64,000 bases of DNA. It comes from Schistosoma haematobium. Its lineage: Eukaryota > Platyhelminthes > Trematoda > Strigeidida > Schistosomatidae. Every line of letters starts with the position of its first letter. Within the stretch, counting starts at the first letter, position 1. The notes under the pieces are model-generated. The model worked only from the letters and a program-made list of their open reading frames with translations, searched no databases and was not told the DNA's origin. The stretch is taken from positions 186,001-250,000 of the forward strand of contig NC_067200.1 of NCBI RefSeq assembly GCF_000699445.3, given 5' to 3'. Positions 10,951 to 20,624 of this stretch are shown here, piece by piece. Position numbers and translations under genes: made by a program.

Positions 10951-11846
10951 ATCAATAGATATAAAAAAGATGTTATTGATCCTCATAGATACCATTTGAA
11001 CATTGACAGAAAGAAAGCATTGGCGTTATCCCACCACAGAGGTATATCTTTCGCATAACCGTTGTCTACTGTGATTACATAATTCTATAATCAAGGAAAT
11101 GGTAGGGAAATCATTAGTTATAAAAACAATATCTTTTGTATCTTGAAGTTGCAGAACCAATTGTTAGGCTTCTGATATATGCATTCAGTTCTACACTATT
11201 TAAATTAATAATTACCCAAAACGCTGTACTACTATTGCTTCACAGAATCAATGGAATACCAGATGATCTTTGATTGGATATATTCCAGTTTACATGTGAA
11301 CCACTATTCGCTTATTCTATTTATTTTTAATTGTTACTCATATCCTCACTCGACTCATGAACATGACATGTTACACAATATATGCAGGTTGTATGTTAAA
11401 TCAAAGGAAACCATATTTAAGTTACAATGTGCAATCTGATTACTTATCTAACTAGAGTCACAGGTTCACTTTGTTGGTCTTTATGACTACCTGTATATAT
11501 ATATGCTATTAGTCTTTAATTATTATTCATTGCCTCCATTCCCCTCTACCTCGGATTTTCATTTTGGTTGAATAAAGTTACAGAATCAACGCTTTATTAA
11601 GTTTGTTCACTTCAGTTGCTGTACTTTTTAAGGCGTCAATACACAACGAAAATCCTCTTTTCAGAACCTTTTAATTAGTTCAGCTGAAGAGAAAAGTATT
11701 GATTACAGGGGATTTCTAATTCTCTATTATATCTTACATGACTGCATATAGTAAATCTAGGAATATAATATACAACAGTTCTTCAACCTCTGTAATTACA
11801 CAACTAAGATATCTTTTATTATAGAACTGTAATCCATTACTGAGTG
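10951..11846. other. AT-rich intergenic stretch
   Basis: Contains a short TA run near 11494-11505 and several T-rich tracts. No coding exon or shared repeat was recognised. Confidence 0.4.
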
Positions 11847-11849
11847 TTA

Positions 11850-12160
11850 TTTTAGAATAACGGAACGTTTTGTATTGAACGCGAACACCGGTGGGGGACA
11901 ACCAAATGTAATGGAATACAAAATTACAGAATCTCTTTGTAAAATCTGAGAACCATACAGTAAATACTTCATTTGCAAAATACCAATTATTCGTCTCAGA
12001 CTTGATTGTTCCTTCGTTTCTACACCAGTCATTCTCTGTTCTCGCTCTCTCTCCCTCGATCTTCTTAACTTATTGCCACCAGACATTTCACTTTCGATTG
12101 ATGATAGATACTACGTATATCTGTCGACATCAGTAGCATACACCACAGTATAATTACAGT
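11850..12160 (-). repeat. Dispersed repeat (family D), minus copy
   Basis: On the minus strand it begins GTGGTGTATGCTACTGATGTCGAC and continues AGAT...ATCATCAATCGAAAGTGAAA, a purine-rich block, then a CATTACATTTGGTTGTC-like block. The same order occurs on the plus strand at 63046-63260. An open frame of 79 codons crosses it (Arg/Glu-rich start) but homologous copies do not keep that frame, so it is not treated as a gene. The terminus also appears at 25770 and 62035. Confidence 0.6.
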
Positions 12161-12534
12161 TAACTGGTCTAAAGAATGCCAACATTCAGGACTATAAAAG
12201 TACAAAACTGTTAGATATAGACAACCTGGTTAACAACAGAATAACTGAACAAAGTTTTTCCTTATTTAGTCATTCTGAAAAATGAAGTAATGAAATTAAT
12301 CATATTAACTAATATTTTCCATTTACAACACATAAAAATTAATAGTATAGCTGGATTAAACTAAACAATATTTTAAAGTTAAAACTAGCTGTTTACTTTT
12401 AATCTACTAACTTCTACTGCTAAAAATTTAAAGCTTCAATTGGTTGTTTAAGAAGTTAATTGACAAGTATTATGTCGTTGATTATTCTTTACTAGGATGG
12501 TTTTCAATGAATATATTGTTTCACTGCTAGAGAA
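12161..12534. other. AT-rich intergenic stretch
   Basis: No feature recognised. It includes many TTAA and AATT runs, as expected of neutral AT-rich sequence. Confidence 0.4.
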
Positions 12535-12690
12535 CCAGTAAATCAGGAGTCTGAAGATTAAGCGCTTACATTGAGATCTATAGATTATGGGTTCGATTCC
12601 TGATGCTTTCCTGAATGATCAGTGGTTTATTAGTTAAGATGTTGGACTTTCAAACACTAAGCCATAGGTTTGAGTTTCACCACACTGACT
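12535..12690 (+). repeat. Two tRNA-like (SINE) units in tandem
   Basis: GGTTCGATTCC at 12590-12600 matches the pol III B box. A second unit follows: TTAGTTAAGATGTTGG (A-box-like, about 12631-12646), ACTTTCAAA like an anticodon loop, and GGTTTGAGTTTCACC (weak B box, about 12667-12681). Acceptor stems do not pair, so these are tRNA-derived SINE heads, not tRNA genes. Confidence 0.4.
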
Positions 12691-13353
12691 TCATTTGATG
12701 GTTCCACTAGCCCTCATAAATGATGTGTGGATTAAAACAGGGTACATAAGCTTGTACTAAGTAAATGAGTCATCAGATAACTAATGCAAATTAGACGATA
12801 CTGAATAGTTGTTTCATCTAAGTTTTTAAAGACTCCCTGGCATCATGCATCAGATGATTACGATGTTTGAAAATATTAGTTGAATTTCTATACTATACTG
12901 GAATATTGGATGGCAAACCTCAGTGGCGAATACCATATAAATCATACGATGATAAGTTAATTGGGTCAAAATACCCATTTAGATGATGAATATCAACCTA
13001 ATTAATCAAACATAAAGCTTACTAAACTATGGTAAATTGAAATATTCAGGTGTTTTTTATGTTATAAATTACATTGTTCCACAATAGTCTTTATCATAAC
13101 TAACTACATGTCACAAATCTAAACAAAATGAATATAAAAAACAGGTCGATACTAAACTTGCATTACACCCTTAATTGTTTAACTTATTAACGATGAAACT
13201 TGGAGCAAATCATTGACTGATGGTTCTTTGTGCTATTCATTAGAAAGTGACACACATAACCTCGCTTTATTTTATAAACTTAAATCAATTGCTGTTATTA
13301 TCGTCAAGTTCTTCACAATTATTATTCAGTTGTTATAATTCTATTCACATTTT
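12691..13353. other. AT-rich intergenic stretch
   Basis: Nothing coding or repeated was recognised between the tRNA-like units and the Penelope terminus at 13354. Confidence 0.4.
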
Positions 13354-13501
13354 GAGATGGTGGAGAAGATTTGTAGCTCAGGTGGATAATTTTGATTAAG
13401 TTTTGTTCCCTAAGCTAGTTGGTTTGTGCTGATGATGTTGTCTAGAGGGACGATGAAAGCTCCACGACCAAACCATCCAGCTCAATGAACAAAACTCCAT
13501 C
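13354..13501 (+). mobile_element. Isolated Penelope-like element terminus
   Basis: Starts GAGATGGTGGAGAAGATTTG, shared with 14259 and 35934. Its two ends are inverted copies of each other: the (A/G)AGTTTTGTTCCCTAAGCT arm near 13398-13417 pairs with AGCTCAATGAACAAAACT near 13479-13496. Between them are CTGATGA (13429-13435) and GATGAAAGC (13453-13461). It looks like a collapsed element retaining only terminal sequence. Confidence 0.55.
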
Positions 13502-14258
13502 TATTCACATTATTCACTTATTCTTTATATCAGTTAAATAGACAATTATCTTTCATACTTCTGATTTGTTAACAATCCAAATCTTTCATACGCATAGTTC
13601 TTTTTATCATTTTGAAAGAGCAAGAATAAAGATGATAACGGAATAGCGTGAATTCATTTGATCTCGTTTGGTTCTGGTCACTTGCTGACAACCTGTGATA
13701 TTTAAAAGTCATAATAGGTTTAAATTACATACATGAACGTGTTTGGTTAGATGTTATATTGAAGACACTTTAGTATAGCATAGAAAAGATGTAAATAAAT
13801 TTAATAGACTGAATATTGTAAATATATACCTTATGTAAAAGAATATTCTACAACTTCGATTGTGACAGCAGTTCATACGACCAGAAACAAGTGATTACAT
13901 AATGAGTAAACGCTGATTGGAATAAAATAAGTAAAGCTCAGTTACTAAAATAAGATGATTGTCAGATTTTTGACGCCTGATAGCAACAACTTCAGCAAAC
14001 TTAAGAAGACTGGAGTTTGGCTGCTAACTAATCACCTTGAAAGATTATAGGTTGTCGAACTGATGTCCTGTATCCCTATCTTACCATTTTCCTCAATCAT
14101 CAGAATATTATGCAATCTTCTTGTTATACTTAAATTATACAACAAAATTACAATTTATTCATTTCACCATTTCTAAATTACGTTAAATTCAATTGTACAG
14201 TTTCAGTTATATTGTGAAATTGTTGGAAATAGTATTTCTTACTATTTGCTGTTTTATT
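13502..14258. other. AT-rich intergenic stretch
   Basis: Lies between two Penelope-related termini. No internal element sequence was recognised, so the two termini do not obviously bound one element. Confidence 0.4.
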
Positions 14259-14801
14259 GAGATGGTGGAGAAGATTTGTAGCTCAGGTGGATGATTGTGA
14301 TGGAGTTTTGTTCTCGGAACTGGATGGTTTGATCGTGAAGTTTTCATAATTCTTCTGTGAACGACATGACATGTCCTCATTTATATCAATACATGCGGAC
14401 AAATGTGAACACACATTCGACTGGAAAAATGTGGAGATCTTGAATAAAAGCAATTCCAACATCACCAGAGGGTTTTTAGAATCTTGGCACTCAGGTCAAT
14501 CAGCAATCAACAAACAAATTGAAATCGATCCAATTCATCAACCAATCAGGAAAATTATGCAAAAACATTAGAACAAAATTCAAACCAATTGGTGATACAA
14601 CCAAAACAAAGAAGTAAACAATGACAGGTTTAAGGTCAACAAGAACCAACCAACATCTAGGTCTACAGGAAGAGCTGTGACCCATATGTGGAGAAATTCG
14701 AACACTTCACTTCTACCTGAAGTTTGTGCAGATGATGTCGTTCAGAAGAACGGCGAAAATTTCACGACCAAGTCATCCAGCTCAGAGTTCAAAACTCTAT
14801 C
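14259..14801 (+). mobile_element. Penelope-like element, endonuclease C-terminus with inverted ends
   Basis: The open frame 14371-14571 (66 codons) encodes ADKCEHTFDWKNVEILNKS followed by TRGFLESWHS and INKQIEIDP. This is the end of the GIY-YIG endonuclease region of Penelope-like elements, where an H-x-F-D-W block is followed by R-x-x-x-E-S-x-x-I. A nearly identical reading frame occurs in reverse at 20390-20190, which adds the upstream YIG part. The block is framed by inverted arms of about 66 bp (14299-14366 against 14736-14801). Only the 3' end of the coding region is left, so it is dead. Confidence 0.65.
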
Positions 14802-14869
14802 AAAAAGCCCTTAGTTTTTTATATAAATAGAAATAGGCTATCGTTATTAACTTTGTGAAAATGATTTAC

Positions 14870-15110
14870 TGCATAGTTCACGTTCATCTGCAGGAATGCT
14901 GTCCTTACTTTGCTAACCCTTGCCGTTTCGTCTGTCTAGGATCCTTCTTGTACATAGATGATACTGCCAACCAGATATGTGAAAATTTTCACCTCTTCCA
15001 GATTTTCTACATCAAGTGTGATTGGGTTGGTGTTCTTCGTATTGTATTCCTGTCTGTTAACCTCGAAGTTGAACGTCTACTGAATCTTTTATCCGGTTCA
15101 GCGACACTCT
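14870..15110 (-). mobile_element. RTE reverse transcriptase fragment, rearranged
   Basis: The minus strand carries relics of two RT parts that are far apart in the intact element: the DAVD(A/V)QLR block (about 15070-15095) and, joined to it, NPITLD...LEEVK.FTYL..SIIY (about 15045-14930). About 600 bp between them is lost. Frame is broken. Confidence 0.55.
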
Positions 15111-15349
15111 GCTGAAAACTTTTCATGGTGCAGATTTTGGCGTGATACCTCTGCAGTTCTCACAACTGCTCAGATATTCTTTTCTTTGGTATGTTGATGA
15201 GAAATCCTGCTTTCCTGGATCAAACTCTCTAGTTTTTTGATGAACTAATTATTTATGCACCACATTTCATGAGTTCTTGTTATATCTAAGGCTTAGATTC
15301 CTAATATATCGCGTATAACTTGAGCACTCTAATGCCACAGAACCCTCCA

Positions 15350-15650
15350 AGTCGAAAATGAGAAGACTGTAGTGTCAGTTATTATGGCAAGCCCATATAC
15401 CTTTATTCTAACTTCCGGACATCCTATTTTATTCATTTTACTTGAGCCATATATTGACCTTGTCAATTATTCGCTTGTCAGTCTTGACTGTTTTTTTTAT
15501 ATGAGCGTATATGAGTGTACACTTCATGTCCCATGATTCATTGTATGTCTGTAGCTTATTTTGTTTGACTATAAATACTGAGTAACGCTTAATTAAAATG
15601 GAGTTGGCTTCCCAGCCATCTTCCAAGCGCATCAATTTGCTCTGTTCTAT
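15350..15650 (+). repeat. Dispersed repeat (family G), copy 1
   Basis: Matches 54205-54500 over its full length: TGTAGTGTCAGTT start, CTTATCAGTCTTGACTG-like block, GTACACTTCAT block, CTGTAG(C/T)TTATTTTG, AATAC/AATAA then GTAACGC and GAGTTGGCTT. It contains TATA-like and polyadenylation-like motifs and could be a solo LTR, but no flanking duplication was found at this copy. Confidence 0.5.
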
Positions 15651-16247
15651 TACATTCACTTTACATATAAAATATATGTATTCAAAATCCCATTCTCGTT
15701 ATTTGACTTATCTAAATTCCGTTATTGACTAACGTGATTTAAGTCGACGATGATATACGAGAATTGGCGATAACAAACATCCATACGTTCTAAATGGAGT
15801 CAGATTCACGGGTCACTAAAAGACAGGAGACGACTGAGAAGGAATACTGTTTCAATCCAGTGCCTTCAGTCTCATGTGCCAACACTTAACCTTCAGATCA
15901 GACTTGAAATGCATCAGTATTAACGTCCAACTTCACTTAATCTATGACATTGGGCGGCCATCTTTCTTAGTTAGTCTGTGTGTAACTGCTTCACATCCGA
16001 TGTGACTTAGCTCCATTGGTCACGCTGTAGTGGCTTTGCTTCGTTGAAAACCGTTATAATATAAATCCCAACGATGTTTGAAATCAGAAGGCAATGAGAA
16101 GCGGCAACTAAAGTTTATTAGTGGACAGCGCAGATCACAAAGCTGTAAGTACATAGGGCTTATTTGAAGCCAAGAGACGAGTAAGTATATGCGAGCAATT
16201 ACTTAGGTAAATTTATAGTCAAATTGCATAAGGGCGCAGTAAGGCAG
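15651..16247. other. Intergenic, with a decayed tRNA-like block
   Basis: The reverse complement of about 15840-15910 has a weak tRNA-like pattern (GGTTAAGTGTTGGC, then GGATTGAAAC in the B-box position). The rest shows nothing recognisable. Confidence 0.3.
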
Positions 16248-16749
16248 TGTTATGTCCCGAATGAATGTTATCTGTTGGAACCAATTTCTGGACTAATACT
16301 ATACGAGCATTTTTTTGTCGTATAACTGTGAAGTAACTAAACTACTCATATTCGTGTTCCTCCTATCATAAGCTTTATTTTGACCTATGAACTATTATTA
16401 TACGATTTACCTATCTTGAGTTATGCCTAATCTATCAATTACTATCTCCCATATTCACAGCCACTTTTGGCTAGATCTTGTAAAAATGTTATTTTCTATT
16501 TTATGTTGTGATGTGGTCTGTTTGGTTTGTATATAAACCCAGTATGTTTTAAATACATGATTCATATCGCAGAGACTAAGATCGGTGTTCCGGACATAAA
16601 AGGCTGAGCTCGACAGGAAGGAGGACCGCTAAAGACTGCTCATACAGGTTTTATGCGTCACTGGTCCGGTCGACAAATCACTGTCCTCTAATTGGCGGTA
16701 TTATTACGTTATTTATTAATAATAGGGCACAAAGCCACAAGTTATAACA
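16248..16749 (+). repeat. Possible solo LTR (TG...CA, 502 bp)
   Basis: Begins TGTTATGTCCC and ends GTTATAACA, giving complementary termini, with a TATA-like GTATATAAACCC near 16529-16540 and a GC-richer block after it (16570-16690). The flanks GGCAG and CAAAG do not match, so there is no convincing target-site duplication and the ends are tentative. Confidence 0.35.
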
Positions 16750-18649
16750 CAAAGCAAAAGCTAATAATATGATGTGAGTACATATATACATGGAGAGGAA
16801 GATGAATCATCGAGTGATATTTAAGCGATCAACATTTTAGCTAGGGCCTGTCATGTTCTCTTGTGATCATAACGATACAAAGAAATATGTGAATTGTTAT
16901 TGTTTAAACAACATTGTCTGTTAAGTAAGTGAATAAAAGGGCTTAACCAAAATTAACAATAACCTAAATTGGTTGTAGAATAGTTACTATAACGTTTAGG
17001 CATTAACAATGTTGGATGCCTGCTCAGTGATCTACAGATAAAGTGTTCATACGCGTGATCGAAGTTACTGGATTTGATTCTTGCGTGCGGACTCGCGGAT
17101 AAGCATTTTTGAGTATTCTCAAACTAAGAAAAATGACTTTTTAGTGCTTTCATGTTTTTAATGGCCGTCTGACTTGGATCAGTTCACGATTTCGATGAAA
17201 TGTGTAAGTTATTCATGGAATTCAGAGATGATGTGGAACATCCACGTATGCATGAATGGCTTTTTATCATGAAAAGTGAAATATTTATTTTTTTTTCATG
17301 ATGTACATTACTGGCTGATATTAGACAGACAACCAATGAAAGCCAGTATTCATTAGATTTCTGTTCTGTACATTACGAGGCCCTTTCAGAAGTGGTTATC
17401 CACGACCTCACCTTAGACCGAACCCAAGACATTTTGTCTTGCGACTAGAGCCTCGCTTCTAGATCAGCTTTTTCATATGACCCGGTCAAATTCGAATTAG
17501 TAAGACTTACATCTTTGGGCTGAGATTTATGTTACTAATTTCTAAACTCTGCCTACCACAACTTTCACCTTTGTTTTCTGCTCTTCCCTCTATCATATGA
17601 ATGGAGAAAATGATACAGAGCAAGGTGGTTTATTGACTGACCGAATCAACATGTATGTGTATCCATTGACAAGAAGCGATCATATCGTATATTTTTTTGT
17701 TATTATACGTTAGCTTTTTATATAGAGAATAATCGCGATGATATTTCCTTAATTCATATTCCCGCAATTACATCCTCTGCTACATGATTGGTTTATATAG
17801 CTCTTAGTTTGCTAACTTTGGTATGCGCCGCAAGATCTTTAAATGTCACTATAGAACAAAGCCATAATGGGAGTCTAGATTGTGCTTTTATTAGTGTGTG
17901 AATTACTATTGTTAAGATTTTGTTGCATGATGGACGTCCAGTCTGTTTAAGTTCCCATTCGTTGATTCGTATCATAAGCCTCAATGTTTTGTAAATGAGA
18001 TTTATCGTAGGTCAAACGAGAACTCTACTACCTTAATCGCTATTATCGAGATTTAACATATATATCGCTTAGAATGTTAAATCACAAACGAGGCATGTTC
18101 TATTCCTGGGAAATGTAGACATTTCCTAGACAAATCGCGTGCTCTCATCGTTTGGCCGATTTCTGATCGGAATGTATATGAGATTCACCGAAAAAATGTC
18201 ACTTTGGGTTTTAACATGTGAATATACAGTAATGATTTCAAAGGAATAAGGATATGAGTAAATTTATTATGACTGTCAGTGAATTGATGATAATTGTAAT
18301 AGTAATTCTAGTGTGGATGACTGGAGAATATGCAGCAGACTTGTAGAGAAATTCGTGCTCTAAATGCGGGTCACCAAGTTTATAAAGGCTAATTTCCCCT
18401 ATATCTGCCTCCAATGAATAGCATACCATTAACTGAGTATTTGATACAGACTGAATCTCCTAGTAGAATTATAGATGTACTGGAGATTATTCAAAAGCCT
18501 GAATACCAGTTATAGAGATAGTTTATTGTTAAAGATTAGTAAAATCCGCAAGCGTACAGGAAGCAAGCACACATGGAAAACGAGTGTGTGTGTGAGTGTT
18601 AAAGATCTATATATTTTTATGAGTGTTAACCAAGTATGGATAAATTAAT
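16750..18649. other. Intergenic, one weak tRNA-like block
   Basis: About 17028-17100 carries CTCAGTGATCTACAGATAAA and GGATTTGATTC, a faint tRNA-derived SINE pattern. Elsewhere there are only short chance frames (60-63 codons near 17793 and 18238, minus strand) with no recognisable motifs. Confidence 0.35.
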
Positions 18650-18840
18650 GATTGATGTTTAGGACTGTAATTGATCAACCTCTTTCAATATACATGGGTC
18701 GTGTGCGGATTGCTCCGATATTGCCAATAAGTTACAAGCACTATAGGCAGAAATAGATGGTGTCCAGCAGTGGAATCCAGGACTCTCGTTTTGTCCTATT
18801 TGGAACTCATCAGCTGGATATACCTGCACCTCGAAGGTAA
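18650..18840 (-). repeat. Sm-alpha-like SINE, best-preserved hammerhead architecture
   Basis: The reverse complement gives CTGATGA (from 18813-18807), a stem II of GTTCC/AGGAC type with an AAAT loop, then CAAAAC where GAAAC is expected, and the GTC cleavage triplet (18783-18781). Stem I (CCAG with CTGG) is intact. The single core change is G12 to A, a residue needed for catalysis, so cleavage is probably lost. The 5' part shares TTTAGGACTGTAATTG and GTGTGCGGATTG with the copies at 1248 and 42271. Confidence 0.75.
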
Positions 18841-18873
18841 TTATGTAAGGTTTGAAATGTTGATATCGTCATC

Positions 18874-19279
18874 TGTGATAAGTCTTGTCGATCGAACGCC
18901 ATATTCGTTTTTCTAAGCTATTCTGGTAACCCGCAGTCAAGAACTACACAGAGACTTGAACACCAGAGAGAAGACACAAGTATGAGAGAAAATACTTTAT
19001 CCCAAGGTTCATTTTTGTACAGAAAATCGTAGGTATTTATAGATGTTTGCGTCTGTTAAATCAACATCATATTTCAGCCAATCCTTTAACGACATATTAT
19101 GCTACCGACCAATAGTAGTACGCCACGTTGGAATTCTAGAACGTTCCACCATACCCTGATTGGCTAGGACCCTTCGGCTCCTTTTGGGCCTCTGGAGGCT
19201 TCGTTGAAGTCATCCGGAACCCGACTCAGCAATCTGGCGTTTAAATGTTGCTTCTTAAACGCGATAAAGTGAAATTACA
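18874..19279 (-). mobile_element. Solo LTR with 6-bp target-site duplication
   Basis: A 406-bp segment starts TGTGATAAG, ends GAAATTACA, and is flanked by identical GTCATC at 18868-18873 and 19280-19285. TG...CA ends plus a 4-6-bp duplication is the signature of LTR-element integration. Reading the minus strand it looks like a promoter: a CCAATCAGG box (from 19169-19161), a second CCAATAGTAG-like site in plus orientation, and CTATAAATACC (about 19042-19032). No pol sequence adjoins it, so the element was reduced to one LTR by recombination. Whether it is Ty3/gypsy or BEL/Pao cannot be told. Confidence 0.75.
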
Positions 19280-19354
19280 GTCATCTTATGTACTTGAAAT
19301 GTGAATCCTGAACGTATTTTGATTTTATTCAGGTTTGAAAGCAGCTAACAGTGA

Positions 19355-19715
19355 AATACTGAACTCATGGTCTCGTCTTATCCAGAACTCATTGACTGGA
19401 TAAACCTGCATAGTTCGTACTGAAACTTAAGCCTAAAATCTTTAACTACAAACATCAATGAATTTGAAACTGAGCTAATTTGTTCATATATATTCATCAA
19501 ATTTCTCAACCAATGGAAAAGTATCAGTATAGGTTTTTAATTTTCCGTCGTTGCTATTCAGAACTGCAAATGATTGTTCTCTGTTGCCATAAGTTTATTT
19601 TGAGCGAACTGTGTTGATACTGCCATTCAGTAACGATTTTTATAAAATTAGACTATGTCTGACAGTGGAGTCCAGGATTGTTGTCTGGATGTATCTTAAT
19701 TTCAGTGTTGGGGTA
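19355..19715 (-). repeat. Two decayed hammerhead SINE remnants
   Basis: Bases 19360-19420 contain a relic of the ribozyme portion (TCGTCTTATCCAGAACTCATTGACTGGATA). Bases 19565-19715 contain the TTGCCAT...TAAGTTTAT...CAGTGGAGTCCAGGAT blocks of another copy. Both have lost core residues. Confidence 0.45.
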
Positions 19716-19989
19716 ACTTTACTAAAACTTGTAACTGAATAGTATTATGAAAACGATTTATTTGGTATCCATTTATGCTAACAGATAATTATCAATTAAA
19801 ATCCAGAATAATGATAAAGGTAAATTACAAAACCTTATTAAAATCCGTCAAAATATATTCAAATGAGGCTTAACACTGAAATAGTCGCCTTTTTATTTAC
19901 TAAATTAGTTCAAATCTTCACGCTGTACAACGTGTTTCGTAAACTGAAGTCACTGTCACAAAAACAGTATTAATTTATTAACTCATTTA

Positions 19990-20575
19990 ACAAATTTCGT
20001 CATTTCGTCGTTCTTCTGAACGACATCATCTGCACAAACTTCAGGTAGAAGTGAAGTGTTCGAATTTCTCCACATATGGTTCACAGCTCTTCCTGTAGAC
20101 CTAGATGTTGGTTGGTTCTTGTTGACCTTAAACCTGTCATTGTTTACTTCTTTGTTTTGGTTGTATCACCAATTGGTTTGAATTTTGTTCTAATGTTTTT
20201 GCATAATTTTCCTGATTGGTTGATGAATTGGATCGATTTCAATTTGTTTGTTGATTGCTGATTGACCTGAGTGCCAAGATTCTAAAAACCCTCTGGTGAT
20301 GTTGGAATTGCTTTTATTCAAGATCTCCACATTTTTCCAGTCGAATGTGTGTTCACATTTATCCACATGCATTGATATAAGTGAGGACATGTAAGGGCGT
20401 TTGACTGCTAATTGGTGTTCATGCAGGCGAAGATCAAGAGAGCGTCTGCGTCGTCCGATGTAGTGTTTTTCGCATTCTACAGTATTTTGGTTCGAGTAAA
20501 AAATAAAATCCCTTTTACATCTTCACAGATAAAATTATGTCTAAAAATTAGACTGTGTCTATTGTACTAATTTTA
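19990..20575 (-). mobile_element. Penelope-like GIY-YIG endonuclease fragment
   Basis: On the minus strand a VECEKHYIGR motif, then SLDLRLHEHQ and AVKR (about 20490-20395), leads into the 66-codon frame 20390-20190 with DKCEHTFDWKNVEILNKS and TRGFLESWHS. This is the GIY-YIG endonuclease of Penelope-like elements from the YIG motif to its C-terminus. It then runs into the same 3' sequence as 14572-14760. The copy at 14259 is shorter at its 5' end and in opposite orientation about 5.7 kb away. Confidence 0.75.
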
Positions 20576-20624
20576 TATTTGGGAAATCATCTCGTTAAAA
20601 CGTGACTGGAGCCAAAGAAAAAAA

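Noticed and set aside
11847..12086. 79-codon minus frame with Arg/Glu-rich start
   Set aside because: Lies in family D; the copy at 63046 does not preserve the frame.
16248..16749. Calling this a confirmed solo LTR
   Set aside because: TG...CA ends and a TATA motif are present, but flanking pentanucleotides differ (GGCAG, CAAAG).
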